From Deltaproteobacteria bacterium (GTDB lineage Bacteria; Myxococcota_A; UBA9160; SZUA-336), in assembly GCA_030624945.1 (NCBI GenBank), contig JAUXJB010000042.1, positions 1-9,930 of the forward strand: a DNA stretch of 9,930 nucleotides, given 5' to 3'. The position numbers and the translations under genes are program-made. Positions 1-7,216 of the stretch are shown one piece after another. Positions within the stretch are counted from its first letter, which is position 1, and every line of letters begins with the position of its first letter. The notes beneath the pieces are model-generated. The model was not told the DNA's origin. It saw only the letters and a program-made list of their open reading frames with translations, and did not search any database.

Positions 1-381
1 CCGAACGCCGACCGTGAAGACATCGTTGAGCTTTTTCTTGAAGCCGAAGCGCAGTCGATAACGGAATCGATTGCGATCGTCTTGCGCCGGAGCTCCGAAG
101 GAATCGTCGTACCAGAACTGCTCGTTCCGCAGCCGCAGATCTCCCGACCACTCCCAACCGTCGAGAAGCTTGCTGTCGCTGGCGGAGACCGCTCGATTTC
201 GATTCTTGACCAGGATCTTCTGCTCGGTCGCTTCGTCGATGAGCCCGTGGTCTCGCAGCACCTGGACGATCTCCTCGATGGGATCATCCGAGGCCCAGCT
301 CGAGGCTGAAGGCATCGCGATGAGGACAGCGAACGCCGTGGCCATCAGCCTCCGCGTCGCGAGCAAGCTTGTCCGAAACAT
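1..381 (-). CDS. Putative porin, N-terminal part (cut by window edge)
   Basis: The reading frame is open through base 1, so only the first 127 residues are present. The start ATG at 381-379 is preceded by GGGAGAAG at good spacing. Residues 1-30 form a Sec signal peptide: basic MFRTSLLATRR, a hydrophobic core ATAFAVLIAM, and probable cleavage after SSWA. Next comes a short helical segment (about 34-60) with the VLRDHGLIDEA pattern common at the N-terminus of 'putative porin' (Porin_5-like) proteins. Alternating strand-like sequence follows (about 77-127: DLRLRNEQFWYDD, RNRFRYRLRFGFKK), typical of the first beta strands of an outer-membrane barrel. The expected role is an outer-membrane channel; substrate cannot be told. 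It lies 150 bp downstream of the OFOR beta gene on the same strand and could be co-transcribed or have its own promoter. An alternative is another outer-membrane barrel family such as an alginate-export-like protein. Confidence 0.72.
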   Translation of the reverse strand, partial: MFRTSLLATRRLMATAFAVLIAMPSASSWASDDPIEEIVQVLRDHGLIDEATEQKILVKNRNRAVSASDSKLLDGWEWSGDLRLRNEQFWYDDSFGAPAQDDRNRFRYRLRFGFKKKLNDVFTVGVR

Positions 382-531
382 TGTTCTTCTCCCTTGGGTC
401 TGGATCGGGGCCAGCATACTCGTCGCGTGTCGCGCCCGTGGGGCAGAGCGATGACGAGTTGGTGACGTCGCGCGCCGGTCCTGGACCGCCCTCGGGTCCG
501 GCACTCGAGACCCTCCCCGGAGCGCCCCGAT

Positions 532-1404
532 CTACTGGAAGCTCTGCTCGTCGGCGCGCGTCTGTGCCCTGCGCTCCTCGGTGGTCGTGATCCGGCCGTT
601 CACCTTCAGCTCGCCGGTGACGTGAACCGACCCCAGGACATCGTCCATGTAGCCCGGTCCCTCGGCGGTGGGGATGAACCAGCCCGTCGGACACATGGTG
701 AGGACTTCCACGAAGGAGAAGCCCTCTCCCCGGAGCTGGACCTCGAAGGCCTTCTTGAACATGCGCTTGGTCCGCGCGACACCCGCCGCGTTGTGCACGG
801 AGGAGCGGGCGGCGTAGGCGGTCCCTGCGAGCTGCGCGAGCAGATCCCCGATCAGGATCGGGTGCCCATGATAGGCGGCGTCCCGGCCCTCGATGGTGTT
901 CTTGGTGCGCTGACCGATCACCGTGGTCGCGGTCATGTGCCCTCCGGTCTCACCGAACACGCCGTTGTTCAGCAGCACGCAGGTCACCGCCTCGCCCCGG
1001 GCCGCCGTGTGAAGCACCTCCTGGAGACCTTCGTTGACCATGTCCCCGTCGCCCTGAAGCGTGAAGATCAGGGAGTCGGGTCGCATGCGCTTGGCGCCGG
1101 TTGCAAGCGAGGGCGCCCGGCCGTGAAGCGCCTGAATCACGTCGACGTCGATGCTGCCCGAGAAGGCCGTATAGCACCCGATGCCGATGACGCCGATGGT
1201 CCGCTCCACGACCTCGAGCTCCTGGATCGCCTCGAGCATCATGCGCAAGGCCAGCGGCTCTCCGCAGCCGGCGCACATGGCGTGGTTGTGCGATAGCAGG
1301 AGATCCGGCTTGAGATCGCCCACCTTGCGCGCGGGTTCCGAGGGCGCCGTGTGTGTCTCGAGAATCGGAGTGCCTGCTAGCGTGCGACTGGAATCCGAGC
1401 TCAT
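532..1404 (-). CDS. 2-oxoacid:ferredoxin oxidoreductase, beta subunit (TPP-binding)
   Basis: This 290-residue protein is the thiamine-diphosphate subunit of a 2-oxoacid:ferredoxin oxidoreductase, which decarboxylates a 2-oxoacid oxidatively to acyl-CoA while reducing ferredoxin in the cytoplasm. Visible motifs are CAGC (C44, C47), GIGCY (C77) and a fourth Cys at C238 (TMCPTGW), matching the four ligands of the beta-subunit [4Fe-4S] cluster. The TPP/Mg motif is GDGD at 118-121, followed by NN at 146-147 and GETGGHMTATT (151-161), close to the family's GxTGGQxxPTT. The start at 1404 has a strong GGAGG Shine-Dalgarno, and its ATG overlaps the alpha stop as ATGA. The reading frame runs open far upstream, but that part is antisense-like and out of register with the family. 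The 42-residue lead before HAMCAGC is longer than in many homologues. The family includes KorB, VorA, PorB and the phenylglyoxylate enzyme; substrate is not determinable from sequence. Confidence 0.93.
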   Translation of the reverse strand: MSSDSSRTLAGTPILETHTAPSEPARKVGDLKPDLLLSHNHAMCAGCGEPLALRMMLEAIQELEVVERTIGVIGIGCYTAFSGSIDVDVIQALHGRAPSLATGAKRMRPDSLIFTLQGDGDMVNEGLQEVLHTAARGEAVTCVLLNNGVFGETGGHMTATTVIGQRTKNTIEGRDAAYHGHPILIGDLLAQLAGTAYAARSSVHNAAGVARTKRMFKKAFEVQLRGEGFSFVEVLTMCPTGWFIPTAEGPGYMDDVLGSVHVTGELKVNGRITTTEERRAQTRADEQSFQ

Positions 1405-2489
1405 GGGCTCACCTCCTCTCCTTTGAGCGCGTGCTCTACCCGCTCGCGAATGATCTCGGCATCGAGCAGGGGACCGACGCCGAAGCCGGAGCCATCGGTC
1501 GAGATCCCCCCGATCGAAACCACGGGAGCGCGGTCGAGCACGGACAGCCGGACATCGTCGATCATCTGGCCCCCGTTGAGCTCGAATACGGCGACCCGCT
1601 GGGCGTTCTCGGTGGCGGCGCGCACGGCCGCATAGGGGAAGGGCCAGAGGGTGATCGGCCGCACGTATCCCACCGCCACGCCGTCCTCGCGCAGCTGGCG
1701 CACGACGTAGCTGACGAACTTCGCCGACGTGCCGAAGGCCACGACCACGAGCTCCGCGTCCTCCGTGAACGCCGCCTCGGCCCGCGCCTCGGCCTTCTCG
1801 ATCTCTCGGTGCTTCGCCGCCAACCGGTTCCAGAACTCGGTCAGGTCCCCACCGCCACGGCCGCTTCCCGCCTTCTCGAAGCCGAGCGGGGTGATGATGC
1901 GCGAGCGACCGGTGCCCGATAGGGAGCCGTCGAGAGCCCAGTCCTTCTCGGGGAGCGCCTCGAACTCGATGCGCTGGACGTCCACGGCCTCGTAGGTGTG
2001 CGTGAGCAGGTAGTCGCCGTAGAAGATCACGGGGTTGCGCCAGCGATCGGCCAGGTGAAATGCGAGCTGCGTGAGCTCGACCGCCTCGCGGATGTCCATC
2101 GGCGCGAGCACGATCTGCCGGTAGTCGCCGTGCCCTCCGCCCCGCGTCGACTGGAAATAATCGCCCTGACCTCGGGACATGTTGAACGTGACCAGTGGCA
2201 GCTCGGCCCGGGTGATCTCCGAGAACGACTCCTGCATCAGCGCCAGGCCCTGGCCCGTCGATCCCGTGGCCGCACGCGCCCCGGTCGCCAGAGCGCCCCA
2301 GGCCATACCGACGGCCTCCAGCTCGCTCTCGGCGTTGATGCAGGATCCCCCGACCTCGGGGAGCTTCTTGGAGAAGTGCTCGAGGGTCTCGGTGAAGGGC
2401 GTCATCGGATAGCCCGAGAAGAAGCGGCAGCCTGCGGCGATCGCGGCCTCGGCGATGGCCTCCGATCCCTCCATGAGTTGCAGCGTCAT
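1401..2489 (-). CDS. 2-oxoacid:ferredoxin oxidoreductase, alpha subunit
   Basis: This 362-residue protein is the alpha (pyrimidine-binding) subunit of the same complex. It starts with MTLQLMEGSEAIAEAAI, the usual VorB/KorA opening, which is why the start at 2489 is preferred over an in-frame upstream start at 2657 that would add junk sequence antisense to nothing recognisable. Motifs are YPMTP (27-31, with the conserved Thr30 of the active site), NAESELEAV (52-60), the GDYFQSTRGGGHGDY stretch (109-123) and a C-terminal transketolase-like domain with YVRPITLWPFP (275-285) and VFELNGGQM (301-309). The GDYFQ..GGGHGDY signature resembles the branched-chain (VorB) and 2-oxoglutarate (KorA) type more than pyruvate enzymes. 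Its ATG overlaps the ferredoxin stop as ATGA and its stop overlaps the beta start the same way. The Shine-Dalgarno is weak, so translation probably depends on coupling. Confidence 0.93.
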   Translation of the reverse strand: MTLQLMEGSEAIAEAAIAAGCRFFSGYPMTPFTETLEHFSKKLPEVGGSCINAESELEAVGMAWGALATGARAATGSTGQGLALMQESFSEITRAELPLVTFNMSRGQGDYFQSTRGGGHGDYRQIVLAPMDIREAVELTQLAFHLADRWRNPVIFYGDYLLTHTYEAVDVQRIEFEALPEKDWALDGSLSGTGRSRIITPLGFEKAGSGRGGGDLTEFWNRLAAKHREIEKAEARAEAAFTEDAELVVVAFGTSAKFVSYVVRQLREDGVAVGYVRPITLWPFPYAAVRAATENAQRVAVFELNGGQMIDDVRLSVLDRAPVVSIGGISTDGSGFGVGPLLDAEIIRERVEHALKGEEVSP

Positions 2490-2734
2490 GCGGGCAGCTC
2501 GTGCTCGACGGGTGTTTCGTACCGGTACACCTCGAAGACAAAGTCGGGACACACGAGCAGGCAGGCCAGGCAGCCGGTACAGCCCGGATGCAGCTCCGGA
2601 ACCTGGAAGCCCATGCGGTTGCGCTCGGTCGACATGCTGAGCACGTGCGGCGGGCACGCGGGAATGCAGAGCTCGCAGCCCTTGCAGCTCTCGACGTCAA
2701 TCGTCACGGTCCCGCGACTGATGCGCGAGGTCAT
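2486..2734 (-). CDS. Ferredoxin-type delta subunit, two [4Fe-4S] clusters
   Basis: This 82-residue protein carries two complete cluster motifs: CKGCELCIPACP (C17, C20, C23, C27) and CTGCLACLLVCP (C52, C55, C58, C62). All eight ligands are present, so it should hold two [4Fe-4S] clusters and pass electrons from the TPP/cluster subunit to external ferredoxin. The start is supported by GGGAGGT upstream of the ATG at 2734, which overlaps the gamma stop (ATGA). Its stop overlaps the alpha start in the same way. The gene order gamma-delta-alpha-beta is common for four-subunit OFORs of the Kor/Vor/Por type. The C-terminal tail after the second cluster (DFVFEVYRYETPVEHELPA) is typical of delta subunits rather than free ferredoxins. 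Confidence 0.93.
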   Translation of the reverse strand: MTSRISRGTVTIDVESCKGCELCIPACPPHVLSMSTERNRMGFQVPELHPGCTGCLACLLVCPDFVFEVYRYETPVEHELPA

Positions 2735-3303
2735 CCCGACACCTCCCAGGCGGGGGCGGCGCCGCGCGGGGCCACATCGAAGCCGGCGCGCAGCGCCTCG
2801 ACGTTCGTCTTCACGTGTTGCTGTCTGTACGACGGCACGGACTGCTGCATCGCCTCCGCCAGGGACTCGATCCCGACCATCTCCGTCACGCTAGCATAGG
2901 CACCGATCATGACCATCGAGGCCGCCATCACGTTGCCAAGCTCGGTCGCCAGCTTCGACGCCGGGACATCGAACACCCGGTAGGCGTCGCGGTCGAGGTC
3001 CGCCTCGAACAAGCTCGAGTTCAGCAGAACCACGGCCTGAGGCCGCAACTTGGGCTCGAGCGCACTCCAGTACTGGTGGTGCATGGCGAGCGCCGACCAG
3101 GTGCGCGAGATGAGAGGCGGCGCCTGGATCGCCTGGTCGGCGACGACCACCGTCGCATCCGTATTTCCCCCGCGCATCGTCCCGCCGTACACGCCGAAGA
3201 ACATCACCTGTCGGCCCTCCAGCGTGGCGGCCCGAGCCAGGACCTGTGCGCCCAGCTGAACGCCGAGACCTCCGACCCCCGTGAGCATGAGCTCACGCTC
3301 CAT
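2731..3303 (-). CDS. 2-oxoacid:ferredoxin oxidoreductase, gamma subunit
   Basis: This 190-residue protein has the POR/KOR gamma domain, which interfaces with the alpha/beta subunits and helps bind CoA. The N-terminal glycine-rich loop reads LTGVGGLGVQLGAQVLA (7-23), close to the family's TGxGGQGVQ. The strand YGGTMRGGNTDATVVVAD (39-56) matches the conserved 'YG.E.RGG.s...Vv.SD'. A later conserved turn is ELGNVMAASMVMIGA (121-135). The chosen ATG at 3303 gives MERELMLTG; a second ATG at 3288 is possible and has GGAG upstream. The reading frame extends to 3480, but that part lies inside the ligase gene and is not family-like. The start lies 11 bp inside the ligase stop and the end overlaps the ferredoxin start, so it is part of the same operon. 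Confidence 0.92.
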   Translation of the reverse strand: MERELMLTGVGGLGVQLGAQVLARAATLEGRQVMFFGVYGGTMRGGNTDATVVVADQAIQAPPLISRTWSALAMHHQYWSALEPKLRPQAVVLLNSSLFEADLDRDAYRVFDVPASKLATELGNVMAASMVMIGAYASVTEMVGIESLAEAMQQSVPSYRQQHVKTNVEALRAGFDVAPRGAAPAWEVSG

Positions 3304-4783
3304 CGGACTCTGGGGAGCGCGAGGTGATCTGCTCGACGAGGATATTGCGCTGAATCTGGCCGGTGGCCGACGTGCGGGGGAGCTCGGCGACAGCCTCGAC
3401 ACGGCGCGGCTGCTTGTAGCGAGCGAGCCTTGCCGCGCAGTGCTCTCGCAGCTCCTCGATGGCGGGAACGCGGTCCGCACGCGGGACGACCACGGCGCAG
3501 ATCACCTCGCCCCAGCGCGCATCGGGGATTCCCACCACCGCCACCTCGGCGATGTCGGGGTGATCTGCAAGCGCGGCCTCGACCTCCGTGGGCGCCACCG
3601 TCTCGCCCCCGCTGCGGATGATCTCGCGCTTGCGCCCGACGATGGACAGGTAGCCCTCGTCGTCGAGCACGCCGAGATCGCCCGTGTGGTACCAGCCGTC
3701 GACGAGCGCCTCGGCCGTCGCCTCCGGATTCTCGAAGTAGCCGCTCATCAGGAGATCGCTACGCAGACAGACCTCGCCCACGTCCGTGATCCGGAGATCG
3801 ACACCCGGGGCCGGAAGCCCGACGCTGCCGGGCTTTCGCAGCACGTCGGGATCGGCGAGGATCGTCCCCGGCCCCGCCTCGGTCGAGCCGTACATGATGT
3901 TCGTCGTGGTGCCCGGGAAGCGCTCCTTCAGCTCGGCGATCAGCTCGGGCGGCGTCGCCGACGTGCCCGTATCGACCCCCTGCAGGCTCGACAGGTCCCA
4001 GCGGGAGAGGTCGCGCTCGAGGATGCGGGCCCAGACGCCGGGGATGCAGTAGAGACGCATCGGCCGGTACTTCTGGGCGGCATCCAGCAGCCCCTCCGCC
4101 GTCGGCGATTCCACGAAGTTCACCTCTCCGCGCCCCTGCCAGGCCCCGAGCGCGTACATCCAGCCCGCCATGTGGAAGAGCGGGAACATGGAGACCGTCC
4201 GCTCCGCCATGCCGCGCATGGTCCGCAGGTAGTTCACGCGGTGCGAGAGCACGACCCCCTTGGGTCGCCCTGTGCTCCCGCTCGTGAAGAAGATCACGTG
4301 CGGGTCGGTCTCGACGAGCTCGGGCGTCTCGGGCTCCGACGAGCTGGCGGCTCGCGCCGCCTCGGCCAGATCGACCCCCGGGCCCGGGCCCCCAGCGACG
4401 CGAGCGAGGCGCTCCACGTCCGCGGCCTTCGCCACGACCTCGCCGGCCTCCGCATGCTCCGCGTCGACCACGAGCATCCGGGGGCGCGCAAAGCCCAGGA
4501 TGTCGCTCGCCTCCTCGGTTCCGAACCGCGCGTTGAGCGGCGCGAACACGGCCCCGAGCTTGGAGAGCGCGACATAGAGGGGAAGCACATCCAGCGTCGT
4601 GTTCGACCAGCAGGCCACGCGATCGCCGTGCGCGACTCCGAGCGCACGCAGCGCGTGCGCCACGCGGTTGCCCTCGGCGTTGAGCTCCGCGTAGGTCATG
4701 CGGCGGTCGCCCAGAGTGGCCGCGCCGAGCCGTGGCACGACCTGCGCATTGCGTCGCAATACCTCTCCGACTAGGAGCGCCAT
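3293..4783 (-). CDS. AMP-forming acyl-CoA ligase (ANL family), catalytic Lys replaced by Gln
   Basis: This 496-residue adenylate-forming enzyme should convert a carboxylic acid, ATP and CoA to acyl-CoA via an acyl-AMP. The motifs are in order: FTSGSTGRPKG phosphate loop (166-176), YGSTEAG (298-304), WYHTGDLG (364-371, with Asp369) and the hinge/C-domain motif GRKREIIRSGGE (383-394). Length is typical of the family. The A10 motif reads RTSATGQIQRN (470-480), so Gln476 stands where nearly all members have the Lys that drives adenylation. The codon is CAG, one base from AAG. The start at 4783 has GGAGGG in front and no better Met nearby. It is the first gene of the operon with the OFOR and overlaps gamma by 11 bp, so its acyl-CoA product or substrate is probably linked to that enzyme. 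The actual acid is unknown. Confidence 0.9.
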   Translation of the reverse strand: MALLVGEVLRRNAQVVPRLGAATLGDRRMTYAELNAEGNRVAHALRALGVAHGDRVACWSNTTLDVLPLYVALSKLGAVFAPLNARFGTEEASDILGFARPRMLVVDAEHAEAGEVVAKAADVERLARVAGGPGPGVDLAEAARAASSSEPETPELVETDPHVIFFTSGSTGRPKGVVLSHRVNYLRTMRGMAERTVSMFPLFHMAGWMYALGAWQGRGEVNFVESPTAEGLLDAAQKYRPMRLYCIPGVWARILERDLSRWDLSSLQGVDTGTSATPPELIAELKERFPGTTTNIMYGSTEAGPGTILADPDVLRKPGSVGLPAPGVDLRITDVGEVCLRSDLLMSGYFENPEATAEALVDGWYHTGDLGVLDDEGYLSIVGRKREIIRSGGETVAPTEVEAALADHPDIAEVAVVGIPDARWGEVICAVVVPRADRVPAIEELREHCAARLARYKQPRRVEAVAELPRTSATGQIQRNILVEQITSRSPESDGA

Positions 4784-4840
4784 CGCCCTCCATCCTAATG
4801 GATATGGGGTACTCGGTGTCGCATACGCCTCGCCCGCTCG

Positions 4841-7150
4841 TCAGCGCGGGCCGGTGACCGTGTAGGCGCGGAGCTCCGGATCGGCGAGAATCTCGGCCTC
4901 CCGGAAGAGCATGCGGACCCACCGCTTGCGCGAGAAGAGCTCGGTCTGGTCGCTGTGGTGGGGAGAGGTCGGGTCGATCGATTGCGAATAGGTGACGAGT
5001 GACCGACTCACGGGACCGGCTTCCGTGAACTCCACGGCCATGATGAAGCTCGATCCGGAGCGCACCTCCGGATAGCCGAGCTCGCCCCGGAAGGGTGCGC
5101 GGATGTTGTTGAATATGCCCTCGCGCCCCGGCCCGCCGTGGATCGGGATGACGCGCTCCCCGCGCTGCAGGTATTGCACCTCACCCAGGGGGGCGTCCAG
5201 GGCCAGGCCCGACTCCAGCAGGCGACGCACGGCCCGGCCGAGGGCCCGCAGCACCCCGGGGTCTTCGGGATCCAGTGTATGAGGCGTGTTCAGCGGGTCT
5301 GCGGGGTCGAAGGGAACGGCGAAGCGCACGCCGCCCTCCGCGAAGAACTCGCGGAAGAGGTGCGCGCCGCGACTCTCGAGGTCGACACGCAGGTCCCACT
5401 CGGAGAGGACCCGGCAGGCCTCACGCAGGTCGACGCGCGCGCCGTCGGCGAGCGTGACGTCGGGACGAGCGGAGCAGAGCTTCACGAGGTCGCCGCGGAC
5501 GAGCTCCGCGGCGTAGTTCCGGTTGCCGAACATGAGGGTTTGCAGATGCCCGAGCGTGAAGCCCTTGCCCTCCAGCCCATCGCTGCCCGCCAGGCGCTCC
5601 CGGATCATGCGAATCGCGAGGCGCGTGCGCAGGCTGCGCGGCGTCCCCTCATCGCCCAGGCTGCGCGAAAAGCCCACGAGCGGATGGTCGGGGTTCGTCA
5701 ACCAGTAGCTGCTGTTGGAGTTGTGCACCCAGTCGCTGCGGAACAAGTGGGGCAGGCTCGAGGGACCGAAGATCCCCGGTACGACCGCGTCGGGGTCGCT
5801 CCCCCACTGGCAAGAGGTGCGCGAGCCGTCGAGCCCGCCCTCGAGGGCACAGTCGTCGAGCTGCGCATCGGTCAGATGGGCGGCGGGCCCGGGATCGGCG
5901 TAGAGCACCTCGCCCGTCGCGTCGGCGGCGATCAGGTTGACGGGAAACCCCTGATGCCGCTCGAGGATCCGCTTGAACTCGCGTACCGAGCGGGCGCGCT
6001 GCAGCTCGTGGGTCTCGTTGGCCCCTCGCCAGCCCTGATCCACGTTCCGCAGGACCCAGGCGTGCTCGGAGGTCCACGGGTACTCACGGGTCTCGATGAC
6101 GGGACCGAAGTGGCTCGAGTAGAAGGTATGGGGACGCCGCTCCAGGGCGCCGTCCGCGCCACGAACCCAAACCGATACCTCGTCACGCTCCATCGCCCTC
6201 GGCTCCCCATCGAAGAGGTAGATCGTGGGGCGATCGGGAGCGAGCTCCAGTCGGTAGAAGCTGTAGCGCGTGGCGGTCGACACCGTGCCGTTCCAGGCAA
6301 CCCACTCGTTGTGACCCACCGCGAGCGAGGGCATGGGCACGGGGCTCGCGCCGATCATGTCGAGATGGCCCGGGATCGTGAAGTGCTTGTGGTAGAAGCG
6401 GTAGCGTCCGGACCAGGGCTGGTGCGGATTCCCCAGGAAGATGCCTCGACCGGATCGGGTCGCCTCGCGCCCGAGCGCAATGGCGTTGCTCCCCCGCGCC
6501 CGCAGATCGGCCTCGATGGCGGCACGAGACGGAAGCTCCGGTCCCCCCGGGCCTGCGTCCGTCCCGCCTGCGGTAGCGGGCGGTGCCGCCCCGACGATGG
6601 CGAAGAGGAATGCCTCCTGGAACTGGCTCGTACGCGTCAGCCGCAGCGCATCGTCGCGCGTGGCCTCGCGCACCCAGGATCGACCGCGGCAGGCGGGATC
6701 GGAGATCCCATCGATCCCCACGTCGCGCAGGTACCGGTTGTAGCCCGCGGCGGCTCCCGCATGCAGGGCGTCGAGCTCCGGGTGAAGCCCCGGCTCCCGC
6801 ACGACGTCGAGGTCGACCAGCCGCCGGTAGAAGAAGTCGCGCTCCAGGTTCCCGTCCTCGGCCCCCAGGAAGCGAGAGCGCTCCGCCCTACCCGTGAGAT
6901 AGAGATCGGCGAGCAGGCACACGTTGTCCTCCCCCGCCACGTAGCCGGCGCCAAAACCCAGGCTGCCGTAGTCCTCGGCCACGATGTGGGGAACCCCGTA
7001 GGCGGTGCGACGGATCTCGGCCCGATAGCTGCCCTCGGGCTCCCCGCTGGCGCTCGCTCCTTCCGGAGGCGGCTTCTCACAGGCCAGCAGCGCGAGTCCC
7101 AGACCGAGCACGAGCCCGAACCTGGTCAACCTCTCCCTCGTCCGTCTCAC
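4841..7150 (-). CDS. Penicillin acylase-family Ntn hydrolase, PvdQ/AHL-acylase-like lipoprotein
   Basis: This 769-residue amidase precursor starts at GTG (7150) with GGAG upstream. The leader RRTRERLTRF, hydrophobic GLVLGLGLA and lipobox LLAC predict lipid attachment at Cys24, so the enzyme should sit on a membrane facing the periplasm. Residues about 45-185 are the alpha chain; about 186-220 form a Gly/Pro/Ala-rich linker. Autocleavage is expected between Gly220 and Ser221 (ARGSNAIALG), making Ser221 the N-terminal nucleophile of the beta chain. In beta-chain numbering His243 is 23 (NPHQPW) and Val290 is 70 (WNGTV), the same spacing as the PvdQ active site. HNSNSSYW (476-483) holds the expected oxyanion Asn. 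Such enzymes cut long-chain acyl amides (acyl-homoserine lactones, echinocandin- or aculeacin-type lipopeptides, acylated siderophore precursors); the true substrate is unknown. It is 57 bp upstream of the ligase and could feed it with free acid. Confidence 0.88.
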   Translation of the reverse strand: MRRTRERLTRFGLVLGLGLALLACEKPPPEGASASGEPEGSYRAEIRRTAYGVPHIVAEDYGSLGFGAGYVAGEDNVCLLADLYLTGRAERSRFLGAEDGNLERDFFYRRLVDLDVVREPGLHPELDALHAGAAAGYNRYLRDVGIDGISDPACRGRSWVREATRDDALRLTRTSQFQEAFLFAIVGAAPPATAGGTDAGPGGPELPSRAAIEADLRARGSNAIALGREATRSGRGIFLGNPHQPWSGRYRFYHKHFTIPGHLDMIGASPVPMPSLAVGHNEWVAWNGTVSTATRYSFYRLELAPDRPTIYLFDGEPRAMERDEVSVWVRGADGALERRPHTFYSSHFGPVIETREYPWTSEHAWVLRNVDQGWRGANETHELQRARSVREFKRILERHQGFPVNLIAADATGEVLYADPGPAAHLTDAQLDDCALEGGLDGSRTSCQWGSDPDAVVPGIFGPSSLPHLFRSDWVHNSNSSYWLTNPDHPLVGFSRSLGDEGTPRSLRTRLAIRMIRERLAGSDGLEGKGFTLGHLQTLMFGNRNYAAELVRGDLVKLCSARPDVTLADGARVDLREACRVLSEWDLRVDLESRGAHLFREFFAEGGVRFAVPFDPADPLNTPHTLDPEDPGVLRALGRAVRRLLESGLALDAPLGEVQYLQRGERVIPIHGGPGREGIFNNIRAPFRGELGYPEVRSGSSFIMAVEFTEAGPVSRSLVTYSQSIDPTSPHHSDQTELFSRKRWVRMLFREAEILADPELRAYTVTGPR

Positions 7151-7204
7151 ACGCCGTCGCTCCAGGGGATCAGGCTACACCAAAATGCCGGGGGGCGTTC
7201 CGCG

Positions 7205-7210
7205 TACACT
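7205..7210 (+). promoter_or_regulatory. Possible -10 element for a leaderless or near-leaderless transcript
   Basis: TACACT lies 6 bases before the ATG at 7217. A start of transcription about 7 bases downstream would fall on or next to the start codon. The only Shine-Dalgarno candidate is a crowded GGCGGG directly abutting the ATG. No -35 box is evident 16-18 bases upstream. The 66-bp gap (7151-7216) between the divergent acylase and dehydrogenase genes must hold both promoters; nothing else is recognisable there. Confidence 0.25.
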
Positions 7211-7216
7211 GGCGGG

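Noticed and set aside
413..418. TATGCT on the minus strand as a -10 box for the porin gene
   Set aside because: No -35 partner is seen at suitable spacing, and such a hexamer is expected by chance.
483..499. Hairpin GGACC-7 bases-GGTCC in the gap after the OFOR beta gene, as a terminator
   Set aside because: The stem is only 5 bp and no T-run follows on the minus strand. The 382-531 gap holds no gene; only the porin ribosome binding site is clear there.
1405..2700. Upstream extension of the beta-subunit frame to a 722-residue protein
   Set aside because: The extension overlaps the alpha and ferredoxin genes out of frame and is Arg-rich shadow sequence; the true start has a strong Shine-Dalgarno at 1404.
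3281..4774. 497-residue plus-strand frame opposite the acyl-CoA ligase
   Set aside because: Its Arg/His/Gly-rich composition has no family match that I recognise, while the opposite strand has a complete ANL enzyme.
5138..7216. Long open plus-strand frame running into the hydroxyacid dehydrogenase
   Set aside because: It is antisense to the acylase and has no recognisable domain before 7217; open antisense frames are expected at this GC content.
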